A stretch of 36,301 bases of DNA from DASUDX01 sp036275365 (GTDB lineage Bacteria; Pseudomonadota; Gammaproteobacteria; Nevskiales; Nevskiaceae): positions 1 to 36,301 of the forward strand of contig DASUDX010000064.1 of NCBI GenBank assembly GCA_036275365.1, written 5' to 3'. The position numbers and the translations under genes were made by a program. The notes below the pieces were generated by a model, which was given only the letters and a program-made list of their open reading frames with translations, did no database searches and was not told the origin of the DNA. Below, piece after piece: positions 8,044 to 16,165 of the stretch (position 1 is its first letter; each line of letters starts with the position of its first letter).

Positions 8044-10641
8044 TCAGCGGGCGGTGGCGAGCGTGCGCAGCGGCTCGCTCGGCAGGCGCATCAGGAAGCG
8101 GGCGAAGGCCGGCAGCATCACCAGGGCGGCGATGGCATTGGCCATGAACATGATGGTGAGCAGAATCCCCATGTCGATCTGGAACTGCAGACCGGAGAGC
8201 ACCCAGGTGGCCACACTGGCGGACAGGGCGAGCGCCGTCACCACCACCGCCTTGCCGGTCTGGTGGAGGGTGTCGGCATAGGCCTCGCGCAGCGCCATGC
8301 CCTTCTGCTGCACATTCTCCTCCAGCACGCTGTAGATGTAGATGCCGTAGTCGACTCCGATGCCGGCGGCGAAGGCGGCGACCGGCAGCGTGGCCACGGT
8401 CTGGCCGATGCCGATCCAGACCATGATCGCGTAGGTGAACACCGAGACCGCCGCCAGCGGAACCACGATGCAGACGATGCCGGCGATGCCGCGGAAGGAG
8501 GCGTAGACGCAGACGATGATGGCGAGGAACAGCCAGAACAGCACGGTGAACTCGGTGTCGCGGATCACCTCGTTGGTGGCCGCCATCACGCCGACATTGC
8601 CGCCCGCCAGCTCGAAGCGCACCGGACCGTCCTTGCCCTCGCCAGCCTGGAAGGCCTCGATCGCCGCCACCACGGTGTCGATGGTGGTGGCGCGATGGTC
8701 CTCGGTGAAGAGGTAGGTCGGCATCACGCTGCAGTCCTCGTTGAGCAGGCCGGTCGAGGTGGTGAACTGCTGGCCGGCGAGGATCAGGCCATCGGGCGAG
8801 CGCGGCAGCTGCACCCAGCGCGGATTGCTCTCGTTGTACTTGGCCCAGACCTGCTTATCGAGCAGCGGCATCGAGGCGGTGGAGACCACGCCGGGCACGC
8901 TCTGCATGGTCCAGCCGAAGCGGTCGATGCGGTTCATCACCTCGTAGTCGATGCAGCCGTTCTTGCTGGTCTCGGCATAGACCTGGAGGATGTCGACGCC
9001 GATCGCGTAGTTCTTCGAGATGAACTCGGAGTCGAGGTTGTAGCGCGAGTCCGGCCGTAGCGCCGGTACGCCGGCGTGCAGCTCGCCGATCTGCAGGTCC
9101 TTGGCCACCTGCCAGGCGCCGAAGGAGGCGAGGCCGGCACTGACCAGCACCAGCGCCGCCCAGCGCGGCTCGGTGAGCACCGAGATGCGCTGCCACAGCG
9201 GCTTGAGCCGCTCGTCGCGCTCGCGCTGGAAGCGGCGGAAGCGGGCCGGGTCCGGCAGCTTCACATAGGAGAGCAGGCAGGGCAGCAGAATCTTCTTGCA
9301 GACGATCACCGCGATCAGGCCGAACATGGCGTTGATCGCCATCTCCTGCACGATGCCGATGGGGATCAGCAGGATGGTGCCGAAGCCGATCACATTGGTG
9401 ATCAGCGCGGTGATGCCGGGAATCACCAGCCGCCGGTAGGTGGCGCGCGAGGCTTCGAAGCTGTCGAGGCCGCGGTCGGCCACTTCGAGCAGCCAGAAGC
9501 TGGTGATCTGGATGCCATGGCTGACGCTGATCGCCAGCACCAGGAAGGGCACCAGGATGGCGAAGGGATCGAGCCCGAAGCCGGCCAGACGCAGGATGCC
9601 CAGCTCCCAGACCACCGCGAGCAGACCGCAGCTCAGCGGGTAGAGGGCCACCACGAAGGAGCCCATGTACCAGGCCAGCACCAGCCAGACCAGGAACACG
9701 GTCAGGCCGAAGAAGCCGACCACCTCCAGCGAGGCATCTGCGACATCGCCGATCACCTTGGCGAAGCCGATGATCTGCACCTCGATGTCCGGGTTGTAGT
9801 CCGGGTTGTCGGCTTCCTCCACGCTCAGCTGGGCGCCCGGGAAGCGGTGCTCCACCGTCTCGCCCTCGGCGGTGACGGCGGTGCCGTCGTGGTTGCGCAG
9901 CTCGAACAGCGGTCCGCGCGGGTCCTCGTAGAGCGCGGCCACCACGGTGCCGGCGGGCAGACCGTACTGGGCCTCGCGCAGGGTCAGGCGGTAGACCGTG
10001 GGCTGGGTGAGCCGGCCGCGGATGTTCTCGAAGCGCTGCGCGGTGCGGATGTAGTCCAGCTTCTCGCCGGTGCGCGGATTGGTCTCGACCAGCTCCGAGG
10101 TGACGATGGCCGAGCGCTGGTCGTTGGAGACCAGGCGGCCGATGATGCTGGCCTTGCGCACATTGTCGCGCACCCGCTCCAGCGCCTCCGCGGTGGGCTT
10201 GAAGCCCGACGGCACCACATTGCCGCCCTGGAAGCCGCCCTCGACCACCTCGAGGTAGCGCACATTGGGGGTGAACATCGAGCTGACCCGGGTGCGGTCG
10301 ACGCCGGGCAGATAGAACACTGCGTCGGTGGCGGTCTTCAGCGAGGCGAGGAAGGCCCCGTTGTAGAGATCGCCGCGGCCTTCCTTCTGGGTCACCGCCA
10401 GCAGCACGGTGTTGCCGCCGCCGAACTGCGCCTGGTGCTTCTTCAGCACCTGGATGAAGGGATGATCCTTGGGCAGCTGCTTCTCGAAGCCCGAGTCCAG
10501 CCGCAGCTGCGAGGCCTGCCAGCCGAGCAGCAGGGTGAGCAGGCTGATCACGCCCAGGGTGATCGGGCGCTTGGAAAAGATCAGCGGCTCGGTGAGGCGG
10601 ACGAAGAGGGTGGCAAACCACCCGCGGGGATCACCATGCAT
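8044..10641 (-). CDS. RND/MMPL family transporter
   Basis: An 865-residue inner-membrane protein of the RND superfamily, MMPL/HAE3-like branch, which moves lipids or other hydrophobic molecules using the proton gradient. Helix 1 is near residues 25-45 (LGVISLLTLLLGW). A large periplasmic loop follows, with a conserved opening (LRLDSGFEKQLPKDHPF). Then come two clusters of helices, about 300-460 and 690-850, separated by a second loop, giving about 12 helices in the usual duplicated pattern. No adaptor or TolC partner is encoded nearby, which is normal for HAE3-type proteins. It sits 8 nt before the Ycf48-like gene and 74 nt after the DUF1329 gene, with a strong hairpin in that gap. The neighbours (outer-membrane DUF1302, periplasmic DUF1329, AlkB) suggest transport of hydrocarbons or related lipids. 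The direction of transport is not known. Confidence 0.93.
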   Translation of the reverse strand: MHGDPRGWFATLFVRLTEPLIFSKRPITLGVISLLTLLLGWQASQLRLDSGFEKQLPKDHPFIQVLKKHQAQFGGGNTVLLAVTQKEGRGDLYNGAFLASLKTATDAVFYLPGVDRTRVSSMFTPNVRYLEVVEGGFQGGNVVPSGFKPTAEALERVRDNVRKASIIGRLVSNDQRSAIVTSELVETNPRTGEKLDYIRTAQRFENIRGRLTQPTVYRLTLREAQYGLPAGTVVAALYEDPRGPLFELRNHDGTAVTAEGETVEHRFPGAQLSVEEADNPDYNPDIEVQIIGFAKVIGDVADASLEVVGFFGLTVFLVWLVLAWYMGSFVVALYPLSCGLLAVVWELGILRLAGFGLDPFAILVPFLVLAISVSHGIQITSFWLLEVADRGLDSFEASRATYRRLVIPGITALITNVIGFGTILLIPIGIVQEMAINAMFGLIAVIVCKKILLPCLLSYVKLPDPARFRRFQRERDERLKPLWQRISVLTEPRWAALVLVSAGLASFGAWQVAKDLQIGELHAGVPALRPDSRYNLDSEFISKNYAIGVDILQVYAETSKNGCIDYEVMNRIDRFGWTMQSVPGVVSTASMPLLDKQVWAKYNESNPRWVQLPRSPDGLILAGQQFTTSTGLLNEDCSVMPTYLFTEDHRATTIDTVVAAIEAFQAGEGKDGPVRFELAGGNVGVMAATNEVIRDTEFTVLFWLFLAIIVCVYASFRGIAGIVCIVVPLAAVSVFTYAIMVWIGIGQTVATLPVAAFAAGIGVDYGIYIYSVLEENVQQKGMALREAYADTLHQTGKAVVVTALALSASVATWVLSGLQFQIDMGILLTIMFMANAIAALVMLPAFARFLMRLPSEPLRTLATAR

Positions 10642-10670
10642 GAGAAGCGGACTCGGTCAGGAACATATGA

Positions 10671-10698
10671 CCGTGGCCGCCCGGGTGGACGGCCACGG
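10671..10698 (-). terminator. Intercistronic hairpin between the DUF1329 and RND genes
   Basis: A perfect 9-bp inverted repeat (CCGTGGCCG / CGGCCACGG) with a 10-nt loop lies in the 74-nt gap after the DUF1329 stop. On the minus strand it is followed by a mixed sequence, not a U-run. It is therefore more likely a partial terminator or an mRNA-stabilising structure than a full terminator. It could make the DUF1302/DUF1329 part of the message more abundant than the transporter part. Confidence 0.5.
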
Positions 10699-10715
10699 CA
10701 GGAACAGCCGCGGCC

Positions 10716-12071
10716 TTACTTGGCGGCGCGCTGCTGGACGGCGCTGTCGGTGAAGAAGCCCGCCGGATACTGCACGCTGTAGTCGTTGGGCTTGCCCTGG
10801 GCCTGCAGCGCGGTGACGAAGTACCGGCCGGAGTCGAAGTGGTAGATGATCTCCGGCACCGTGAAGTGGGTCAGCACGTTGTACTGCGGCGTGGCCATGC
10901 CTTCCTGGAAGTTGTAGAGCGCTCCCTGGCCGTCGTAGCAGTCGATCATCACGATGCTCCAGGAGTCCTCGTCGATGTAGAACACGCGCTTGGCGTAGGT
11001 GTGGCGCTCGCCCGGCTTGAGCGTGGCTTCCACCACCCACACCCGGTGCATCTCGTAGCGCGGCAGCTCGGCGTTGAGATGGTTGGGGCGGGCCAGCTCG
11101 TCGTACTTGGCGCGGGCGATCTTGAAGTTGTTGTAGGGGATCAGCATCTCGCGCTTGCCCACCAGCTTCCAGGTGTAGCGCTCGAGCACGCCGTTGTACA
11201 TGTCCACCTGGTCATAGAACTGCTGGCCGTCGGTGCCTTCGTAGGGGTTGTCGCAGCACACCGCCGGGGCCCGGCGGATGCGCTTGAGCGCCGGGGCGTA
11301 GAGCCAGGCCGCGCGGCCGGTGGCGCCGGTGCCGCCGCTTTCGTTGACCAGAATCATGGTGCCGGCAGTGCGCGGCGGCGCGATGATCTTGGAGAGGTAG
11401 TAGAGGAACAGACCCTTGCCCTCGACCAGCGGCACCGGCTCCTTCTCGTTGGCGTAGAGGAACTTCACATCCTCCACCAGCTGGGCCAGCTGATACTTGC
11501 CGCTGGGCTCGACGATCATCTGATCGTTCTGGCGGCGCACGGTGTCACCCCGCCACTTGATGCGGTGGTTCCAGATCGGCTCGGCACCGGTCTGCGGGAT
11601 CGGGTAGGGGAAGCCCTGCTTGCAGTTGTTGGGATCGTCGGTGCCGATCAGCTCGCAGTTCACCGCGTTCTCGGCGGTGGCCTTGTAGATGAAGTCGGGC
11701 CAGGCCACCGTGCGATGGCTGGGATACACGGTCATCTTGTAGGTGTTGAAGGTCTTCAGCAGGTACTTGTGGCCTTCGCTGAGCTTGTCCGCGTACTTGG
11801 CCAGATCGCTGCCGGTGACGGTGTAGAGCGGCTTGTCGGCCTCGATGGCCGGATTGCTGGCGTACTCGCCGGAGAGCTTGCCGCTCTGCTTGGCCGGCTT
11901 CCAGGCCGGGATGGTGCCGTCCTTGTTGGCGCCGGCCTCGGCGCCGATGGGCGTCAGGTCCTTGCCCAGGCGGGCGGCCTGTTCGGCGCTGACCTTGGCC
12001 AGCAGGGGCGTGCTGGCGAGGCCAAGCGCGGTGAGCAGGGCGCAGCCCAGGGGGATACGAACCGATTTCAT
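10716..12071 (-). CDS. DUF1329 family exported protein
   Basis: A 451-residue periplasmic protein of the DUF1329 family (PF07044), whose members are thought to have a LolA/LolB-like lipid-binding fold. I place the start at the ATG at 12071. From there the protein has a clear signal peptide (hydrophobic residues 6-24, cleavage after LLA) and a consensus AGGAG seven nt upstream. The open frame runs 63 codons further upstream, but that stretch lies inside the DUF1302 coding end and is out of character. The mature start (VSAEQAARLGKDLTPIGAE) is the typical DUF1329 opening. The gene follows the DUF1302 gene by 31 nt. DUF1302 and DUF1329 proteins nearly always occur together, often with an RND transporter. 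A role shuttling hydrophobic compounds across the periplasm is inference. Confidence 0.94.
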   Translation of the reverse strand: MKSVRIPLGCALLTALGLASTPLLAKVSAEQAARLGKDLTPIGAEAGANKDGTIPAWKPAKQSGKLSGEYASNPAIEADKPLYTVTGSDLAKYADKLSEGHKYLLKTFNTYKMTVYPSHRTVAWPDFIYKATAENAVNCELIGTDDPNNCKQGFPYPIPQTGAEPIWNHRIKWRGDTVRRQNDQMIVEPSGKYQLAQLVEDVKFLYANEKEPVPLVEGKGLFLYYLSKIIAPPRTAGTMILVNESGGTGATGRAAWLYAPALKRIRRAPAVCCDNPYEGTDGQQFYDQVDMYNGVLERYTWKLVGKREMLIPYNNFKIARAKYDELARPNHLNAELPRYEMHRVWVVEATLKPGERHTYAKRVFYIDEDSWSIVMIDCYDGQGALYNFQEGMATPQYNVLTHFTVPEIIYHFDSGRYFVTALQAQGKPNDYSVQYPAGFFTDSAVQQRAAK

Positions 12072-12077
12072 GTGAGG

Positions 12078-12084
12078 ACTCCTC
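12078..12084 (-). promoter_or_regulatory. Ribosome binding site fixing the DUF1329 start
   Basis: Minus-strand GAGGAGT, with its AGGAG core seven nt before ATG 12071. It supports that start over the longer frame that would begin at 12260. Confidence 0.7.
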
Positions 12085-12102
12085 GAGGGGCTGGGGTGAG
12101 GC

Positions 12103-14550
12103 TCAGAACGAGTACTTGCCGAACAGCTTGACGGTGTCGCGGTCGCGGAACAGGTTGGCATCGGTGCCGCCGGCCCACATCTGGTAGCCGATGTTGAGCG
12201 AGAGATCGTCGCGGTAGCGCACTTCCACCGTGGTGTCCCACAGCGTGCGGCCCTCGACATAGTTGGAGAAGTAGCCGGGCGAGTGGCCGAACAGATCGTG
12301 CTTGAAGATCAGCGTCGGGTTGATGCTCACGCCGGGCAGCACGCTCTCCCAGCGCACCAGCATGACGAGGCCAATGCCGCCGGACCATTCGGTGGGATAC
12401 AGGCCCAGCGGGGCCTGGTGCGGATTGAAGCGCAGGCCGTCCGGTCCGAACTGGCAGGCCACATTGCTGGAGCAGGCCTGGCGCGAGCCATCCGCCCCCG
12501 AGCCATCGGCCCCGGCGGTGGGGCTGGTGTAGGTGCCGGGCACTGCCAGCGCCAGCTGATCAAGCGGTGGCAGGTCGAGCACGCCGCGGAAGCCGATCTC
12601 CGGCAGCCAGATCACCTGGTCGGCGCCAAGCAGGCGGGCGGTGAAGTCGGTATTGCCCTCCACATAGGTGGCGCCGAAATCCAGCGACAGGGTCTGGAAG
12701 CGCTCCCAGCCGCGGATGTAGCTGTTGGCCGGGTTCATGCCGAGGGTGCCGCCGCGGTAGGGAATGATGAAGTTGGGGAAGGAGCGCCCGGAGCCCGGCA
12801 GATGGCCCACGACGAGATCGAAGGTGTCCGGGAAGGCCCCGGGGCCGTCGACGGTCTCGTAGTTGCTGGGGTCGTAGAAGCCCGTGCTGCCGTCGGGCTG
12901 CGTGCCCAAGCCCGTCGTGCTGCCCGCGCAACCCGGTGCCAGATGGCAGTTGGTGAGCGAGGGACCCAGCGCGGCGAAGGCGAGATCGACAATGTCCACC
13001 TGCAGCGGATCGTTGGGGCGGTAGGCCGCCTCGCCCTGCACCGAGACATCGCCGAAGCTGGTGTTGAAGGACAGGCCGATCATCTCCACCTCGCGCGGAT
13101 ACTCCAGGCGCACGCTGACCCCTTCCAGCGACAGCGCGCTGCTGGTGGCGCCCGCCGGGTCGTTGAGCGGCTGGTGCAGGAGCGGGATGTCGGGGCAGTC
13201 GGCCAGGAACTCCGCCGTGCTGGTGGAGTTCTTGGCACAGGAGAGATCGGTGGACCACACGCTCACCATGGGAATGCGCGAGGTGTAGTTGGCGTAGTAG
13301 AGGCCGATGTTGGTGCCGTTGTTGAGCCAGTCGGCGGTGTAGGCGAACTTGAGCCCGAAGTTGCCGTCGGCGTCCGCCGGCTCGTCGTCGCGCAGACGCT
13401 GGCCACGCGAGGTGGTGTTGGTGATCAGGGTCAGCGGGTTGTCGATCAGCCGGCCGACACCGTCCTGGTCCGGCGTGAGATTGCCGAAGCCGATGGTCAC
13501 ATAGTCCGGCCCCTCGTCGAGGGTGCCGATGTTCACCGGCGAGTAGAAGCTGCCGTAGGCGGGCAGCTCCAGCGGGCGGAACTCGAGGGCATACCAGCCG
13601 GAGAGATTGATGCTGTCGGTGGGCGTGATGCCGAAGGACAGCGCGTTCACCGGCTGGTAGAAATCGTCCAGACCATTGCCGCCGACCCGGAAGAAGTTGT
13701 TCAGATCGGGCGGATTGAGGACATTGATCGAATCGAAGAACTGGATCGTCGCCTCGCCCCAGATGATCTGCTGGCGGCCGATGCGCAGCTGCAGGTCGTA
13801 GCCGCCGGGCAGTTCGACGAAGCCGGTGAGATTCAGATCGAGCAGCTGCAGGCCCAGGCCGATTTCACGCAGCACGCGCGAGTCGTTGCGCTCCGCCACC
13901 ACCCGCCCGCCCGGCCCGTAGACGATGCCGCAGGGCAGGCCCAGCGGGTTGCGGTTCTCCGGGCAGGGCGCGCTGTCGGTGCGGGCGCCGACGACCGGCA
14001 GTGCCACGCTGCCCGGCAGGGTCACATAGCCGACCTGGCTCGCGTTCTCGGCGGTGATCAGATTGGGCCGGATCTCGTCGAAGCGGTAGTTGGTCGGGTC
14101 GTAGATGCCAATGAACTTGGCGAACAGCGACCACTCGCCCCAGGTCACCGAGAAGTCCTGGTTCCAGCGCAGCAGGGACTGGGCCAGATCGCCGCGCTCG
14201 TAGTTGAGATTGCCGTGATCGAAATTGGTGCTGTACTGCCCCGGGGCGGCGGCCAGGCGCTGCGAGGGGAAGACCTGATCGGTGAACAGGCCCTGGCAGG
14301 CCTGGAACAGGCTGGTGCTACCGGTGCGCCCGCAGACCTCCGGGTTGAGGTTGTTCTTGGCGATCGCCTGGGGGTGGGGATCCTCCACCCGCACCGCCAC
14401 GCCGGCGATCAAGGTGGTGTTGGTCACCACATCCAGCGGGTCCTCTCCGAAGAACGGCAGGCTGAACGAGGCCGACCACGCCGGCGCCGCCGCCCCGAGC
14501 AGGACCGCGCCGAGGGCCGTGCGGGGGCAGACCCGGAATCCGAGGGACAT
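12103..14550 (-). CDS. DUF1302 family outer-membrane protein
   Basis: An 815-residue outer-membrane beta-barrel of the DUF1302 family (PF06980). The start at ATG 14550 is supported by an AGGAGA ribosome site and a signal peptide (about 27 residues, ending in AWSA before SFSLPFFGED). The conserved N-terminal passage NFDHGNLNYERGDLAQSLL is typical of the family. The rest is a series of alternating amphipathic strands with short turns (for example FSVTWGEWSLFAKFIG, YDLQLRIGRQQIIWGE). The last residue is Phe (KLFGKYSF), the usual signal for insertion by the BAM machinery. It is 113 nt downstream of alkB on the same strand and 31 nt before the DUF1329 gene. The family is linked by context to uptake or handling of hydrophobic substrates, but the transported compound is not established. 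The context here favours alkanes or related lipids. Confidence 0.94.
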   Translation of the reverse strand: MSLGFRVCPRTALGAVLLGAAAPAWSASFSLPFFGEDPLDVVTNTTLIAGVAVRVEDPHPQAIAKNNLNPEVCGRTGSTSLFQACQGLFTDQVFPSQRLAAAPGQYSTNFDHGNLNYERGDLAQSLLRWNQDFSVTWGEWSLFAKFIGIYDPTNYRFDEIRPNLITAENASQVGYVTLPGSVALPVVGARTDSAPCPENRNPLGLPCGIVYGPGGRVVAERNDSRVLREIGLGLQLLDLNLTGFVELPGGYDLQLRIGRQQIIWGEATIQFFDSINVLNPPDLNNFFRVGGNGLDDFYQPVNALSFGITPTDSINLSGWYALEFRPLELPAYGSFYSPVNIGTLDEGPDYVTIGFGNLTPDQDGVGRLIDNPLTLITNTTSRGQRLRDDEPADADGNFGLKFAYTADWLNNGTNIGLYYANYTSRIPMVSVWSTDLSCAKNSTSTAEFLADCPDIPLLHQPLNDPAGATSSALSLEGVSVRLEYPREVEMIGLSFNTSFGDVSVQGEAAYRPNDPLQVDIVDLAFAALGPSLTNCHLAPGCAGSTTGLGTQPDGSTGFYDPSNYETVDGPGAFPDTFDLVVGHLPGSGRSFPNFIIPYRGGTLGMNPANSYIRGWERFQTLSLDFGATYVEGNTDFTARLLGADQVIWLPEIGFRGVLDLPPLDQLALAVPGTYTSPTAGADGSGADGSRQACSSNVACQFGPDGLRFNPHQAPLGLYPTEWSGGIGLVMLVRWESVLPGVSINPTLIFKHDLFGHSPGYFSNYVEGRTLWDTTVEVRYRDDLSLNIGYQMWAGGTDANLFRDRDTVKLFGKYSF

Positions 14551-14555
14551 TCCAC

Positions 14556-14561
14556 TCTCCT
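14556..14561 (-). promoter_or_regulatory. Ribosome binding site fixing the DUF1302 start
   Basis: Minus-strand AGGAGA five nt before ATG 14550. It excludes the 30-codon upstream extension to 14640. Confidence 0.7.
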
Positions 14562-14663
14562 GTGTCGTTGTCAAACGCGTCCTGCTCCGGACGCTGGCAC
14601 CCTCTCGGGGGCGCTCCATCCGCACCGCACCGGGGCTCACCGGCGCGGCTTGCCGCTGCGTGC

Positions 14664-16052
14664 TCAGGGGGTCAGCGCCTGGAAATCCGGCTTCTCGCGC
14701 ACCGCGCAGTGCGGGCAGGGGAAGTCCTCCGGCAGCTGCGCCCAGGCGGTACCGGCCGGGTAGCCCTCCTCGGGGCAGCCGCGCGCGGGGTCATAGACGT
14801 ACTGGCAGTTGGGGCACTGGTAGCCGCGGCTTTCCACCCGCGGCGGGGCGGCGCTGTCCGCCACCACGGCGGGGGTCACGGCCGCGGCCGGCGGCGGCCA
14901 GCGCCGCAGCAGCGCCTCGCGCCGCGAGGGCTGCAGATGGGCCAGGCGCAGATCCCCCTGGTGGTGCGCCACCACCCGCCGGTCCATCAGGGCGAACCAC
15001 AGCGGCGGCAGATAGGCCACCAGCAGCATCGCCGCGTATCCGGAGGGCAGCTGCGGGCTGTCGTCGAAGTGGCGCAGCGCCTGGTAGCGGCGGGTCGGGT
15101 TGGCGTGATGATCCGAATGCCGCTGCAGCTGGTAGAGGAACAGATTGCTGACCACATGGTTGCTGGTCCACGAGTGGCGCGGCAGGCAGCGCTCGTAGCG
15201 GCCGTTCGGCAGCTTCTGCCGCAGCAGGCCGTAGTGCTCGAGATAGTTCACCACCTCCAGCAGGGTGAAGCCGAGCACCGCCTGCAGCAGCAGGAAGGGC
15301 AGCGCCGCCCAGCCCAGCCACAGCACCAAGGCGCCGAACAGGGCCACGGTCATCGCCCAGGCCTGCAGATTCTCGTTGGCCAGCGACCACACCGGCTGAC
15401 CCAGCCGCTGCAGGCGCTCCTTCTCGATCGCCCAGGCCGAGCGCAGGCTGCCGACCACGGTGCGCGGCCAGAAGGCATAGAAGCTCTCGCCCATGCGGGC
15501 ACTCGCCGGGTCCTCGTGGGTGGCCACGTTCTTGTGGTGGCCCTTGTTGTGCTCGATGAAGAAGTGCCCGTAGGCGACCGGGGCCAGCGCGATCTTGGCC
15601 AGCCAGCGTTCCAGCGGATTGGTCTTGTGGCCGAGCTCATGGGCGGTGTTGATGCCCACGCCGTTGACCATGCTCACCGTCCAGATCAGGGCCGCCAGGC
15701 TCAGCCCGTCCAGCCCGCCATTGACCGCGAGCCAGGCGCCCGCGATGGTCGCCGCGTACTGGCTGGGGATGTAGGCGTAGACGATGCGCAGGTAGTAGCG
15801 GTCGCGGTCGAGCTGGGCGATGGCGGACTCCGGGGCGTTAACCGGATCCTCGCCGAGCAGGTAATCCAGGATCGGCACCAGCCCGTAGAAGAAGATCGGC
15901 AGGCTCCACAGCAGCCAGTTCGGCCCGCCGGCGATCACCAGTGCCACGGCGGCGAAGCCCCACAGGGGCAGGGCCGGGCTGCACAGCCACAGCCAGCGTT
16001 TGCCATCGATCCACGGCGCCGCGGGCGCCATGGCGGGGGTCAGGGTGTTCAT
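14664..16052 (-). CDS. alkB: Alkane 1-monooxygenase fused to rubredoxin
   Basis: A 462-residue integral-membrane non-haem di-iron hydroxylase that oxidises medium-chain n-alkanes to 1-alkanols, with its electron donor fused at the C-terminus. The AlkB part (about 1-385) has about six membrane helices and all the His boxes: HELGH (138-142), EHNKGHH (167-173) plus H179, NYLEHYG (269-275) and LQRHSDHH (309-316). A Pro/Ala-rich linker (about 385-408) leads to a rubredoxin domain with both iron-binding pairs, Cys413/Cys416 and Cys446/Cys449, and the expected aromatic core. The start at ATG 16052 has GAGGAG seven nt upstream; the frame extends 19 codons further without support. Fused AlkB-rubredoxin proteins are known, for example in Dietzia and Prauserella. 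No rubredoxin reductase lies in the window. The gene is divergent from an AraC-type regulator and upstream of the DUF1302 block. Confidence 0.96.
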   Translation of the reverse strand: MNTLTPAMAPAAPWIDGKRWLWLCSPALPLWGFAAVALVIAGGPNWLLWSLPIFFYGLVPILDYLLGEDPVNAPESAIAQLDRDRYYLRIVYAYIPSQYAATIAGAWLAVNGGLDGLSLAALIWTVSMVNGVGINTAHELGHKTNPLERWLAKIALAPVAYGHFFIEHNKGHHKNVATHEDPASARMGESFYAFWPRTVVGSLRSAWAIEKERLQRLGQPVWSLANENLQAWAMTVALFGALVLWLGWAALPFLLLQAVLGFTLLEVVNYLEHYGLLRQKLPNGRYERCLPRHSWTSNHVVSNLFLYQLQRHSDHHANPTRRYQALRHFDDSPQLPSGYAAMLLVAYLPPLWFALMDRRVVAHHQGDLRLAHLQPSRREALLRRWPPPAAAVTPAVVADSAAPPRVESRGYQCPNCQYVYDPARGCPEEGYPAGTAWAQLPEDFPCPHCAVREKPDFQALTP

Positions 16053-16059
16053 GTCGGTT

Positions 16060-16065
16060 CTCCTC
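16060..16065 (-). promoter_or_regulatory. Ribosome binding site of alkB
   Basis: Minus-strand GAGGAG seven nt before ATG 16052, fixing that start over the upstream ATG at 16109. Confidence 0.7.
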
Positions 16066-16109
16066 GCCCGGTCTGAGCCTGATGCTGCCCCCGGAAGCCG
16101 GCCGGACAC

Positions 16110-16146
16110 TTATCAATAACCGCCAAGGTGTTGTCATAATCCGCCA
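16110..16146. promoter_or_regulatory. Tandem operator in the alkB / araC-type divergent promoter region
   Basis: Two 16-bp direct repeats, TTATCAATAACCGCCA (16110-16125) and TTGTCATAATCCGCCA (16131-16146), agree at 12 of 16 bases. Their starts are exactly 21 bp apart, two helical turns. This is the classical layout for an AraC-family activator binding one face of DNA. The near repeat ends 57 nt before the alkB ATG, suitable for contacting polymerase at an alkB -35. The far repeat ends 19 nt before the proposed regulator ATG, suitable for autoregulation. The patch is clearly more AT-rich than its surroundings. I could not place convincing -35/-10 boxes. Confidence 0.65.
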
Positions 16147-16165
16147 CGAGACCGACCTGCTGCCG

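Noticed and set aside
14566..14580. A perfect TTGACA on the minus strand just upstream of the DUF1302 gene, as a -35 box
   Set aside because: It lies only about 15-20 nt before the ATG, leaving no room for a -10 box and transcription start.
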